A DNA stretch of 64,000 bases, from contig NW_026251748.1 of NCBI RefSeq assembly GCF_025024155.1, positions 265,879-329,878 of the forward strand, written 5' to 3'. The position numbers and the translations under genes were made by a program. Positions 1 through 12,417 of this stretch are shown here, in pieces; the stretch's first letter is position 1, and each line of letters begins with the position of its first letter. The notes under the pieces are model-generated. The model was given only the letters and a program-made list of their open reading frames with translations, did no database searches and was not told the DNA's origin. The stretch is from Gamsiella multidivaricata (Eukaryota; Mortierellomycota; Mortierellomycetes; Mortierellales; Mortierellaceae).

Positions 1-1792
1 CTACTACTCGGAAATTCCAATTGTCCTCCATAGTAGTCTCGGCGATCAGATGCTCGAAATATGCCCTCTCCTGCTCTTCATATTGGCTGTGTCGGGAGTA
101 CTGAAGTGGTTACTGCTATTCAGCTTGAGTTGGCCGTCGTCGTCGGAGCTGCTCGCCCATCTCCGTCGGAAGGACTGGCGTTTTGGCGAAGCAGTTTCGC
201 AGCGTTAGAGGCTTCACTTGACTCCATGCATAGGGGATCAATGTCCAAGCGAGTTCGTTAGAGACACATTTCTTTTTATCAGAGCTACGAACAAGACAGG
301 CTTCATAGCTGAGCATCTCTTGGAAAGCTCGTTTGAAAACACTGATCACGCCCGCGTCGAGAGGCTGCGTTACTGATGTGGTGTTTTTCGGGAGCCGCTG
401 TATGCGAAGATGTTCCAAAGCGTGTTGGTTCCTGAATCGTGCATGTCGACGTTGTTGTGCGCACCTGCGGAGTCAAGGAGAAGAAGGGTCGGCTGCGAGA
501 GATCATCATCAAACATTTGTAGTCATTCTACGAATAGGTCGTTGTTCATCCATCCTGACCCTGTTTCTTTCGTGAGCATCCTATCCGCTGAATCTTTTTC
601 AAGATCCTTTGGAATGCTTGTGCCTAAAGAAGTAAAGGCCATTACAGAGTCGTGAAGGTCAAAAATTGAGACAATTGCAACGTAATCATACACTCAACGC
701 ATTACCGATGACCAACGGCTTCAACGAATTCTTGGTGTCTGCCATGGCGAGAGAGGAACCAGAAGCATTAATGCAAAACAGGATGGAGATCCTGCAGCTC
801 CTGTTGGCCTTGGCGCTCGACTTTGACCCTGGGGTTGTGTAAGACTTGTCGTCCAGCTCCTCCAAGTAAAAGCCGGTCTCGTCGCAGTTGAATATGTTGT
901 CCGGAGTGTATTAGGCGCAAAGCTGACGGATGTGGGCAAGCTCCGGTTCAATCACCTCCGGGTCGACCGATTCTACTTCTCTATGAAGCTGGCAATATGT
1001 TATTCGATAGCGTCTCTTGATGGCATTAGACGACGAGGCTGAAAATGACGGTGACGCTTTGGACATCGTCTTGTCTGCCATGTCATCAAACCACGCAACC
1101 GAAAATGACGGCGGTGCCTCGGACACGGTATCGCCCGAATTATCCTGAAGATCGACTAGGATAGTACATGCTTTCTTGACCATCTTGTCGCTGACAGGGA
1201 CGTTCTGCTTCCGCTGGTCTTGCAACCACCGGTAGAGGACGTCCTCAATCATTGCGCTCTTGCGATTCTTGCGGTCGACGATGTAATGAGCGCCCGTGGG
1301 GTACGTCTTGGCTGCAGCACGTATTTTGTCTTCTCGCTTGAGCATGCCTTCAAGGCTATGTTTCGGAAGATAGACTCCTATCTTGGGCCCAAAAGAGCTG
1401 TGGGAAAGCTTGATCCTGAGGTCTTCCTTCCGATCATAGAGATAATGATATATGTCCAGCAATTCGACTTGCTGCTCCAGGGTGTAAGAGACCCTGGCCG
1501 TTGGGATCTCGAACCCATCGGCGTCAGGAAACATCATGAGTACAGACATATCTTTGCGCCTGGCACAATCCAAAAGGTCGTTGTAGCTCCGTCGACGGCC
1601 GCGCTCGATAGCCTCAAGTTCACGCTTGGTGTATTTTTTGTCATCCTTGGCAGAAAGGAATACAAGATTTGTTTTTTGTTTTTTGCTTGTCGTCGTTGCC
1701 TGGGTCGAGAGCGACTCGTAATGTCTTTTTTGGCGCGGATTTGTAGTCATGGTGTTGAGATATGTAGAATGCAACGTGAGAGACGTGTCCAT
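1..1792 (-). pseudogene. Degenerate pogo/Tigger-type DNA transposase (CENP-B HTH + DDE_1)
   Basis: Remnant of a cut-and-paste transposase read leftward from an ATG at 1792. The first 293 codons (1792-911) hold a psq/CENP-B-type helix-turn-helix region; the segment IEDVLYRWLQDQRKQNVPVS matches the CENP-B DNA-binding consensus. A TAA at about 911 interrupts the frame, and the same frame then continues with NIFNCDETGFY, the first catalytic Asp block of DDE_1 transposases, to about 675. There it meets a second stop. In other frames follow the second Asp block (LLLDSAGAHN, near 470) and the LPKNTTSVTQPLDAGVI block (about 395-335), so there is also at least one frameshift. The left end lies at or beyond the window edge, and I found no clear terminal repeats. 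The family call is firm, and so is the loss of function. Confidence 0.85.
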
Positions 1793-2055
1793 GGAGACGC
1801 ATTATGTAAGCGTGAAGTACGGTTGCGGTGCGGCGTGTGACTGAGTATGTGACTGTATTTTCCATCTTTAGAATAGCCCGTTCAGAGACGTTCAATTCAA
1901 TCTTTAAATTAAAGTTTACGCTATACGGATGTGCAATTACAGAGGGCCCAGGCCCTGCTCATGCGCCCTGGCCGCAATCCCTACCTTTGCATCTCACCCA
2001 TTCATCATCCCGACCCACCTTCTTTTTTCTTCTCTCAACGACATAGACATACACT

Positions 2056-4161
2056 ATGCATCTGTTGAAAATCTCACTGGCACTCACCCTGTCGGCGCTG
2101 TGTGTCGCATACCCGCAACCGCAAGCTCAGCAGCAGCACCCCTTCACACCTGCTCGTCACAGCAACAACCATGGCGACTATATCGATCATAGCGATACTG
2201 GCTATGCTCGCTTCGATAAAGAGCAGGTCCTCCGTGTCCAAGTGTCCTCAATGGAGGAGCTGAAACAGCTCCAGGCCGCCGTCGAGGTATCGAACCCCCA
2301 CCCCCCGCTGCTCCTGTTGTTATTACTCCAAATTGTGCCTTCTCGTCTCATCTGCTCGCGTGTGAAACGGCCGTTGTGGGCAAGAGTCTAATTAACCATC
2401 ATCCCTTTTCTCACGCCTGTCACTTCCTTTGTGCGGTTGTAATCCATCCTCTCAGGACAAGAACCTGGATTTGTGGTCGAATCTGAGAATTGGCACGGTC
2501 GATGTGCGAGTGCCCCCTTCAGAACTTGAGGCTTTCAAGGCCGCGATTCCATTCCCCTCGACAGTGATGATCTCAAACCTGCAGGACCTGGTTCCGGAAC
2601 AGGCCCCGGCTTTCAATGCCTTGCAGATGCAGGGTCAATGGAACTTTACGGACGACTCGTTCTGGCTCAAATACCATGACCTGGCCACCCTCAACAACTT
2701 TACGGAGGCCATGGTCAATCAGTTCCCAGACCTGGTCAAACGTACGTCGATTGGACATACCTATGAGGGACGCGAGGTCTTTGGAATGACCATTCATGGA
2801 TACAAGGGCAAGTCAAAGGCTCAAGATGGTGAAGAGAATGAGGAAAACGATGACGATGATGGTGATGATGATGATGATGATGATAAGGACTTGGAGGACT
2901 TGGTGGAGGATTTAGTGAAGGAGGTGCGCGACGAGTTTCTTTCGTGGTGGTCTCGGTTGTTTGGATTTTCTAAAAAGTCCAAAAGTCATCCGTCGCTCAA
3001 GAAGAAGCCATCGAAGCCCAAGAAGCATCCCAAGGCCATTGTCTTTCATGGCGGGCAGCATGCTAGAGGTAAAGCATTTGTCGATTTTATGCATGCATAA
3101 TCCAATCTCTAGATGTGTCTAATGAATCTCTAACGATTTTTTTTTTTTTTGTTTCTTCACTCTATTTGGTAACGATGGTGCCAAAACGAATTATTACGCC
3201 AACAACAACTGCCAACAAACACGGATACCTCTACAATAGAATGGATTGGACCCGCCACTGTCTCGTACATTGCCAAGGAACTGATTCTCGGATACAAAAC
3301 CAACAAGAAGATTACTCTTCTTTTAGATCAATTCGAATTTGTCATCATCCCCGTTCTCAATGCTGATGGATATGCCTACACCTGGGAGCACAACCGTATG
3401 TGGCGCAAGAACCGTCAGCCCACCTCAATCCCCTTCTGCCCAGGCATCGTAAGCATCGAACAAAAGTGTGAATTATCAAAATTATCATACTCTATTGATC
3501 GCAGAATTTGACGATTTCTTTGTTTGCTATTGTTTTTTTATTCCAGGACCCTAACCGTAACTGGGGCTACATGTGGAACACGGGCGGCAGCTCCGGCAAC
3601 CCCTGCAGCGAGGCATACCATGGACCCGCACCTTTTGCAGCCAAGGAACCCAAGATGATGGCCGATTACATCACTAAGCAGGAAAATGTTGTCGCCTACA
3701 TCGATTTCCACTCGTACTCTCAGCTCTGGATGATGCCCTTCGGAGCCGACTGCTCAAAGACTCCCAGGGACGATGAAGACATCATGGAGGCCGGCTTGGG
3801 TGCTGCCAAGGCCCTCAGAGATGTTTACGGTACCAAATTCGCAGTCGGAAGCGTCTGTAATATCATCTATCAGGCCAGTGGTGGATCCTTGGACTGGTAA
3901 GAAGCTCTTTCGTTTTGACAGTTTCTTACTTTTAAAACGAAGAGGTGTGGTAGAACTAACGGTGTCTTTTGGCTGTATAGGACGTATGCCGAGGGTGATG
4001 TCAAGTACTCTTATGCTGTCGAGCTCCGTGACACAGGTCGCCACGGATTCCTGCTGCCCGAGGAAGAGATCCTGCCATCAGGTCAAGAGACCTTTGCGGG
4101 CGTCTTACATCTCGCCAATTTCATCCGCAAACGTGAGAAACAGTGGGGCTACTTAGTTTAA
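2056..4161 (+). CDS. Secreted M14 zinc metallocarboxypeptidase
   Basis: Removes C-terminal residues from peptides outside the cell or in the vacuole. Five exons: 2056-2286, 2456-3068, 3240-3448, 3547-3896, 3981-4161, in consistent phase, giving about 527 aa. A signal peptide ([20 protein letters not shown]) precedes a carboxypeptidase activation-type propeptide. All M14 landmarks are present: HxxE zinc ligands in HGGQHARE (H279, E282, with the Glu codon split by intron 2), DPNRNW (Asn354/Arg355, substrate carboxylate), third zinc ligand H406 in DFHSYSQLW, Tyr470 in SLDWTY and general base Glu482 in ELRDTG. It should therefore be active, unlike Ecm14-type pseudoenzymes. An unusual insert (about residues 195-270) with an Asp/Glu run followed by a Lys-rich stretch sits just before the HxxE motif. 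It is convergent with the WSC gene; an A-rich tail at 4199-4225 follows the stop. Confidence 0.9.
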
Positions 4162-4197
4162 TGTCAACCAATTCTCCTGTTCATCAACATGAACAAT

Positions 4198-4229
<32 letters not shown>

Positions 4230-4245
4230 GGGGAAGCTGATTATA

Positions 4246-6590
4246 TTACATGGCTTTATGGATCAGGATGCGGGGTGGTGGCGCTAGATATTTGGTATCA
4301 ATAGCAGGTATCTTCTTGGGTATCGTCGTCGCTGTAAATGCCGAATCACTCGTCCCTGCAGCTGATCCGGATCCTAATGCAGGTCCAGAAGTAGACATTG
4401 ACGATGGCTGTGGTATTGGTGGCGGAAGCTTGCCTGACAATTTTGAAGGGTCTGTGGCATGTCCAGCCTGTGGTGTGGACTTGATGGTTGCTGTACTGCT
4501 GCTGCGTCGATGCTGTAGTCGATTGCTAGAATGCATCCCAGTACTATTCACCGCAGCTGAGGCGACAGCTGCATGGTGCTGCTGTTGTTGTTGTTGTTGC
4601 TGTTGCTGGCGACAATGATGTGGTTGGTACTGTGCCATGAGAGCCATCTCCTTATCTTCAAGGACAGAGTCCCCCTGTAGGATCAAATCCTTGATTAAAT
4701 CCGATCGGTGCTGCTTCTGGTGCCTCGGGTTCTGATATGTCTTTTTTGGCGAGATAGGCGATGGACTAGGCGGTGACGAGGGTATTGAAGATGTTACGTG
4801 CGGCAACGGTGGTAAAGATCCGTACTGAACCGATGGGGAAATGGGCGATGGGAGTGGTTCATACAGATCCCTGTCCTGGTAGTCCTGAGAAAATCGTGGT
4901 GGCAACGAGGATGTCGCGGACTGAAACCGCTCAAGTGAGGGCATTGCTGAAACCACATTTGATGGTGTTGTGGACGAGCAACCCTGACGATTCGAGGCTG
5001 GACCAGGGATGGGTGCCGAAGCGAGTGAGAAGGAGGGCGTGGCGCTTGCAGGATCTCTACTAGTCTTGTTGCCACTATTGTCCATGATGCGCAACATTGT
5101 GTCATACTGATCGAGCCCTGCTCCTGGGGCCTGCGAAGAACTAGATCCGCCCATTGACATTGTGGATGTTGTCGAGGATGCAGACGCAGGGGAGATAGGC
5201 GAGATGGGCGAAACTGGCGAGATCGGCATAACAGGCAGGCCTCCCTGGGATGTGGCTGAAGATGTGGATGTGGGATGGGGCGGCTGAAGATGAAGCGTCT
5301 TCACTCGCAAATGGCCCAATTTTGACCCTATCTTCGAGGTGAATGTCGATAATGGCTTCTGAGAGTCGTCCGGTGCTGTCATTGCAGAGACCGGTGCAGA
5401 TTCAGATGACGATTGCTGAGGCACTGAATGATGTGTGGTATGCGAAAATATCCTACTTCCTGCACTGCTAGTAGTCTCGATAGATTGTCGTCCGTCCTGG
5501 TGCCGATTGCTACTTCCGTCTTTGGTACCCCCTTGATGATCCTCCATAATAACCGACGACTCAAACCCTTCGAACAGCTGTGCCTCCATATCTCCTGGAG
5601 CACCAGGGGCTCTCTTCGAATGATACTGTCCTGCTCGATAGCTGCTGCCGTACGGTTGGTCAGCTTCGTCGTCACAATCGTTCCTCCTGTTACTACCTCC
5701 CATCATAAACCAACTATGTCCCGTCGTCGCTCGCGCCTTGTCATCCATACATCTGTCGTCCTTTCCGTTATGTCCCAGCAATGACAGTGAAGTCCTGTTC
5801 TTCCGTTTGCGGTACACCATCAGCGACATAAGCCCGAGCGCTAGTACGGCTACTGCTATCACTGCGCTTGAAATTAGTGCTGCCCGCGAACTCTTAGAAC
5901 CCTGATCATCAACGCCTTCGTAATCATTTGGAGAGCGATTCCCATCAGGATGGGTTGGTGGTGTCGGGTATATACCGGAGTTGATTGAGGGCGTGGGGAA
6001 GGGGACCTTAGGGATGGTGAGTTGCACACCATAAATGCTGTTCGCCTCTGGTCCACCACAGTCGTCAAAGGTGCTTTGTTTCTCGGAGCAGGGCGTTGAG
6101 CATGCAGAGGCGGGCGCGGCACCGTAGTTATTACTAGGAGAGAAGAACAAAGGTTGGATCGATTAGCCGCTTGACAACAAAGAGGCTTGAAAAGATGTAA
6201 AAATGTTATGTTCGGATAAAGGATGAAGCATTGTTCCAAAGAATTATTATGCGTGCCAGCTGGTAGCTGGTAAGAAACGCGCTAAGATGTATATCTGTGT
6301 TGGTTTGTGACAGAAGAAAATAGATAGCGGCAAGCGGGGTTCGGGTTAGTAAAGAAAGTGCTTACTAGGCGTCACCACAGGTGCAGATGGTCCGATTGCG
6401 GATGGCTGCATAGGACCAGGTGCCAATGCTGCAGTGAGAGAAGCATGCCTCTGCACGGGTGATGATCAGTGGAGGCTCGCCCGTGAGATCTGGATTGTAG
6501 GGGTGTTCGATAAAGCAGCCAAGGTAGGAAGGTTGGTCCCTACGGTGAAGCATGGGAAGCGTAAAAAGTGCAAATATGCAAATAATTAAA
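4246..6590 (-). CDS. WSC-domain single-pass membrane protein, wall-sensor-like (5' exon unresolved)
   Basis: Likely a cell-surface stress sensor or wall-binding membrane protein. The WSC domain is split by an intron (6365-6134): the upstream exon encodes SYLGCFIE...CFSHCSIGTWSYAA...CTCGDA and the downstream exon supplies YNNYGAAPASACSTPC and CGG, restoring the Cys pattern. A transmembrane segment (AALISSAVIAVAVLALGLMSLMVY, about 5890-5810) and a basic stop-transfer sequence follow. The cytoplasmic tail of about 500 residues is Ser/Pro-rich, with SPISP-type repeats and a Gln run near 4590. An in-frame hydrophobic stretch (LIICIFALFTLP) lies just upstream of the WSC domain, after a good acceptor (CCTTAG) at about 6591; it looks like the end of a signal peptide. 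The initiator would then be in an unidentified upstream exon. Starting at the ATG at 6553 would leave no signal peptide. Confidence 0.75.
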
Positions 6591-7791
6591 CTAAGGAGAA
6601 TGAGGGAGGGAGGTGCGTGTGAGATTTGCTGATATGGTACAGGTATGCTATGGTATGTGCTGATAGTGTACTGTGAGGTATGGTGCAGATGATGGTGAGG
6701 GGGTGCGATTATCCGAATGTAGTCTGAGATGGACGTGAAGAGAGGACATTCGGATAGGGAATGTAAATCAAGGTGAGAGAACTAAACGTCTATTTGTGTA
6801 CGTGTATGAGTGTACGAGTGCATGTATGAGTTATCCGTGTGGGTGTGGGTGATCAGCAAGGGCATGAAAAAAGGGAGACCGATAAAAGAGAGAAGCCAAG
6901 CGAGGAAAAGGAATTGGTGGCAACAAAGAGATAAAAGAGAAAGGGGGCAGAGGAGTGGAAAGAGAAAAGAAGAAGGAAGGAAGGAAGGAAGGGGAGAAAG
7001 GGAGAAAAGGAAGGAAGGAAGGGAAGTAAAGTGGTTTCGTACACAGACAGCCTAGCGAGGTGAGTGTGGTGTGCCTGTGTGAATCCTCAGATCTAACGAT
7101 GATGATGAGCTGCGGGCACTAGCACAAAACCTATCCCGGGGATTGGCTTTTTGTTGTTGTTGTTCGGTGTTATTCCCACATGTGGTGCGTCATGCTGCCG
7201 TTGCTGCTGCTGCCTACCCCCTTGGTCCTCGTCCTCCTTTCCCCTCGCTTCCACTGTTTCCATTGCTTCCACCGTTTCCTCTGTTTCCATTCTTTTGTGT
7301 CGAGGCATACAAAGTACATGTTCCCGCTTGATCCTGCCTGTCTACCTGCGCCATAGCCACTCTCTTGTACCCCAACCGAAGGAGCTAGCGAGTCTCGAGA
7401 AGCAGTGGTTTCTCGGTAAATGAAATAAGAAGATTGGTGGAATTTCCTGTCCTTCCTCAAATACGCCCCCTCTTCTTTTTCCTTACTATCCACGTTTATA
7501 TTTAAACACGAACGAGAGTGAGCAATTGACCCTGACCCAGATTATTGTTTCCGACAACAAAAAATCCTCCGCATGATATTTGTTCCATACCATACATTCT
7601 TTCAAATAAAGTCTTTGGTACACTTGATGCAGTGGATTATCTATTCATGGCAAATGGTCACGGATACCAGTAAACCTCCAGGAAGGCTTCTACCGCTCAA
7701 CAAAGCGACACATCTCTGCACTGGCCCGTGCCGAAATAGAACATTCGGTATATTTAACTCGCAATCTTTCATTTTGCATTGTCTAGTTTAG
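6591..7791. other. Intergenic/5' region of the WSC gene
   Basis: I see no conserved coding sequence here. It probably holds the first exon and promoter of the WSC gene on the minus strand, but no splice join could be settled. It contains a long purine tract (6950-7030) and pyrimidine-rich, T-rich stretches around 7140-7280. Open frames across these tracts are low-complexity artefacts. Confidence 0.5.
6950..7027. repeat. Polypurine tract with GGAA units
   Basis: An almost uninterrupted purine stretch with repeated GGAA/GAAA units on the plus strand, upstream of the WSC gene. Mirror-like purine tracts can form triplex DNA or exclude nucleosomes; here that is only a possibility. Confidence 0.8.
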
Positions 7792-10700
7792 TCAGTCAAT
7801 CATGAATCCGGCTCCAGAATCCGGCTGCTCAACATCCTGAGATGGATCATGACCCTGATTTTCAGGATCGACACGAACTGGCTTGCTCGTCGATATCGCG
7901 CCTCGCTGCAACGCGTTATCTGTCATGGATGATTCCTTCTTGCTGCATTTCGTCTCATCATTGTCATCGTCGTCTTTTGGTACCCACGTATCCATGTCGT
8001 CCTTCACCTCGAGACCGTCGCCATATTCTTCCAGCAGCCTGGCGCGCATCAACACGCCCTTGATAAGTTTGTGCCACCGCCTCAGCACCTCTGTCCTCCT
8101 CTTCTTATGAGAGTCCTGTTCTCTCTGATGTGCCACTTCCTGAAACGCATCCATGACCAGCTCTGCGCTCTCGGTGGGGACAATAATACCCTGGATAACA
8201 GGCACGGATCGTCTAGATTGAAATTCAAATCCCGTCTAGACGTACAGCACATGAAATTGATAGGATGAAGAGGAGACGGTAAGAATCAATGAATGGACGT
8301 AGTAAAGGTACACCTGCACGTCGTGGCAGTCCAGCACATATCACATACCACTGCTTCCACATAGTCGACTCCAAGTAGCCTTGCCACCTGAGCAATACCT
8401 CGACCTAGAATAGAATAGTATTGCACAAACATTCAGTTTTTAACGTTAGTCCAGAAAATAGAAAATAAAAAAGAGTAGATCTGTGAAAGCTCGGAGCTAA
8501 CCTTTGAGGTGAGTTCCCCCGATAGGCACCATGTTTGGTGTAAAAACATCCTGTCGCCCATACTGGTTCCGCGGCACCTTCCCATCAATAACCCATGGCG
8601 GTTGATAAGCCTTTGTCTGCCACTCACCAAACAATGGTACCTTATCGTCACGCTCGCCTCCTCCCCCGTTTTCTGGTGCGTTATCAGCCGGGCTTTCGTT
8701 GGTATCCTGGTCGTCGTCATCACCCTCCGTGGTTGAACTCCGTTGTCCTGCACGACCCTTGCCCTTCTTGCTCTCGCCAGAAAGAGACATTTGCTGCCTC
8801 AGGCGCATCTGATAGATAGTTGAAGCGTGAGACTTGACCCATTTCACCGGCACGACATCATCGCTCTTGATCACTCGCCCACGCTTGAGCCAGGTCTCTT
8901 TGGATCCGATCTGTTTAACACAACTGCGCGGGTACACCGCCTCGCCTCGGATATGGCCCAAAACTGGATGCTTTGGATGCAAAACTTCGTATTTTTTTAA
9001 ATGTCTTTCCAAAGCGTATCTATTGAAGTTAAAGAGGGTGTCAGATTAAGCACACCGATGCTGTACAGTCCATGTCCACTAGCATCATCAATTCCCAGAA
9101 CCTTACAGTAAATGGTTATTGAAATCGCTTAACTTGGTGGGCATTCTCTCCGAGACCTCGGCCTGCATCAGGTCTGCTTCTTCTAAATCCTCCTCCGCTG
9201 TGGGATTTGGATTCATCAATCCAGACATGGTTCGAACCCACCAGTCATACCCGTCCTTTCCGGCAGGCTGCACTCGTAGCTTCTTCGTAGTACTACCCCA
9301 CATACTAGTGTATCTTCTCGTTACATCCGTCACATAGTTGTCTAGAAGGAGAATGCAATGTTCGCGAGTTGGTATCATGTGCTGACGAAATATTAGCTTC
9401 GCCGACAAGAATAACATCTAGTCTTGCATCTAACCTTCGTCATACGCGACAACATATGCCAAAACATTGTTTGGACAGGTGTTGGATGGATGCATCTTCA
9501 GTGGACTATTGACGAAACCTCGCACCGGGTCAATGGTGATCCACCTTTTACTTGATCTAGAATATACTTCTGTCCAAAACACGGGGGGATCTACAGAGTA
9601 TAAAGAAAACCACATTTAGTAAAAATGGACATGTACCATGATCAGCTTTCTCTGACTCCATACATAACAACGACATTCGTATACTTACCAGCCTGTTTGT
9701 GGTTGTATGGAAGGTTTGCTGTCTTCTTTTGCAGTCGATGAGGAGTTGGTAGCACCACCCGTGAGCCACGCGTCGTGTCGCTGTCATCTAGCTCCTCTTC
9801 CTTCTTTTTCTTCCTCCCTTTCTTTGGTTCTGCCCGGCGTACAGAGGACTCGCCTTCCTTCTTGAATGAAGAGACGGTCACGTCCTTCGGAAGACTGCAC
9901 TTAAAAGAGCATGCCTGGAGCGACTCCACCAGTCTTGCTTTCAGTCCAAGTGCACGACAGATACCCGTAAAAAGCTGCGAGCAAACATCAGTCGATCCGC
10001 TCCGGTTCAACAGCCTCCTCTGCAAATTCTTTCTCAACCTCAAACATTCTTCTTTGGTGTCAACAATCGTCGCCTATGTGTCAAACAAACAAGTTAACGT
10101 CAATATAGACTTTCGAAGCAGTACTCATGGCTCGAAAATGTACCTTTACTTGCCTCAACACCGACGACGTCTGGATCGAGATATTCACGATGCTGGATTC
10201 CTGGTCCAGTGACCACAAACAAATCCCTCCACCACAGTGCCAAAACCTGCAGCGCATTAACCTCTCGCGTCGGATTATCATGCAGAGTTCCTGTAGAATC
10301 GGCGATATGAGCAGGAACCAACGAAAGGGCCACTGACAGCAGCTTTGGATGACTGATCCACCGATTACGGCGGAGTCCGTTGGCAATCAGGCACAGGAGA
10401 TGTGTTTGGTGAATCAATATTCTGATCATCCGCTCCTCCTTACTAATGCCCTTGCTCTTTGGTATCCTATTGTAGCAAATGAGAATCAGACGATATATCC
10501 AGTCAAAAACTACGATGCTTCCGTGTCTTTTCCTCAACTACAACACGTCGTAGGTACTCGATCTTACTTTTTGATCTCCTTTAAAGGTTTGTCGAAAACA
10601 ATTTCCACTGCATTGTACTCCCATGATCCTGAGAGCTCCTCGTCCTCCTCAAACCCTTCGCCTTCATGTTCCTTGATCAGGGCTATCGGTTTTAAAGAAG

Positions 10701-11359
10701 TAGCCGAATTAACTGACCCATCTAATGCATGCTCGATTTACAATCTCGGTCAACCCATGAAATATACAGCATTGCTACATACCCGAAACAGAGACCTCTT
10801 CCCATTCGTCTTGATCCTCCTCCTCCTCACTACCGCAAAATTCTGAGCCGCCGTCGCTTCCTGATCCGCCGTCGCTTCCTGATCCGAGAGTACTGGGCTC
10901 GGGTTCGTCGTCGTCGTAAAACTCCTCCTTCAAATCGGCGTCGGAATCACTCTCTTGAGCTTTTCTCTGCTTCTGCTTTTTTGACGTCGTTGAGGGCGAC
11001 GGTACTTCTGCAGATCGCTTTTTGTCATTGACATTAGTTGCTACGGTGGCTTTTCTGCTATTACTGCTTTTATCGCGGCTCTTGGATGCAGAGGTTTTTT
11101 TGTTGCCAGGTGTGTCAAAATCGCTATCGTCGGACATCATAGTATCCTCCTCGATCGGCTCTTCTTGTTTCAATTTTAAATTGGTGGCGCTTCGTGACGA
11201 ACGTCCCGTGTCCCTGATAGTCGTCGTCGAGGGTCGACTTGAACTCTTTCCTGCTGATGCTGAGGATAACGCTGAATACGAAGCCTGACTGGCTTCCTGT
11301 CCATTGTCACCCTTCCTTCGTTTGGAGGGCCCAGCATTCTTCTTGGTCCGGGGTGCCAT
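7792..11359 (-). CDS. RAD4: DNA damage recognition protein Rad4/XPC
   Basis: Lesion-recognition subunit of global-genome nucleotide excision repair, nuclear, expected to pair with Rad23 and centrin. About nine exons. The ATG at 11359 (MAPRTKK) opens a basic/acidic disordered N-terminus. The transglutaminase-like fold spans about 10520-9430 (STDVCSQLFTGICRALGLKA; TEVYSRSSKRWITIDPVRG). The beta-hairpin domains follow: BHD1 (ERHLKKYEVLHP, GEAVYPRSCVK, SKETWLKRGR), BHD2 (about 8880-8560) and BHD3 (RNQYGRQDVFTP, then TGFEFQSRRSVPVIQGIIV). The stop is at 7792. Junctions near 10741/10715, 10567/10533, 9689/9549, 9434/9342, 9104/9019, 8502/8415 and 8350/8221 keep phase. The join between 10160 and 10060 could be made in more than one way. 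The protein is the usual length for fungal Rad4. Confidence 0.9.
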
Positions 11360-12341
11360 GAGTGATGTAATTGAGAAAAGATGGATTTGACCGGGGCAGC
11401 ATTTCGTAATTTTTGAAGAGGTGACAGTCCTGCACGTGAGGAGCGCTCTGTGTGATACGCCCACACGCCACTGCTGTTGCCGGGGGAAGTGGGCGCATCG
11501 CACACCGCACTCCTTTCAGGAGTCCTAGACAGGTTCAGATCCCTGCTCTCCTGCATTTGCACGCTTTGATATCGGCGCCCGTCCGCATTGCCCAAAATAA
11601 ACGGAGCGGAAACCTTGTGGAACCATGTCGTTAATATTGTAAAAATTGAATTTCCTGCAACGTCGCTAGAGGGATTCCACTGGATGCAATCTCAATTGAA
11701 ATGTGTAAGCTCGTTCTTCAGTTGCTCTCAGACTTCCAATCATAAATGATTTTATGTAGCCATTATTTACGGAGATCAGACCTCATGTTCAGTGCGGTAG
11801 ATCATCAAAAAAAAATGTGGAGGAGAGATCTTCAAGGGTAAAAATAAAGTTTAGTGACAGGGCACGGTTTCTATTATAACGTGTTTATGCGCCAGGGGTC
11901 ATTGGACTGCCTTGGTTACTTTGGGCATTCAAGGCGACTGGTGTATGGTGCTTGATCCAGTGCTGGCCCCCTTACTTTCAACTAACCTGCACGCAGACAA
12001 TTAAAATAAACGAGGATCCGGTAGAGGCAGTTTTATTCAAGAAAATCTAAACATACCACGCGAGATGACTTTTGTTGGATCGAGGCCCTGTGGGTGAGTA
12101 CTTTTTCGATGCATGAAGCCATACATAAATATGGTCATGTTATCCCTACATGCCGGCTAATGCAGCAAACAAAAAAAGAAAATAGAAAGGGAGGCGTGAA
12201 AGAGCAGCTCCGTGCTCTGTCGACGCCATTGGAATAACACTCCGAACATGAGTACAAAGCGTACAAAGCACATTAACACCCTATGCTCAAAGGGTGTGCG
12301 TGCAAAGGAATGCCTTCTGCTCACTTGCTTCCTGCTGTAGC

Positions 12342-12417
<76 letters not shown>

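Noticed and set aside
1220..1840. A 206-codon plus-strand frame
   Set aside because: Antisense of the pogo DNA-binding domain; no conserved motifs.
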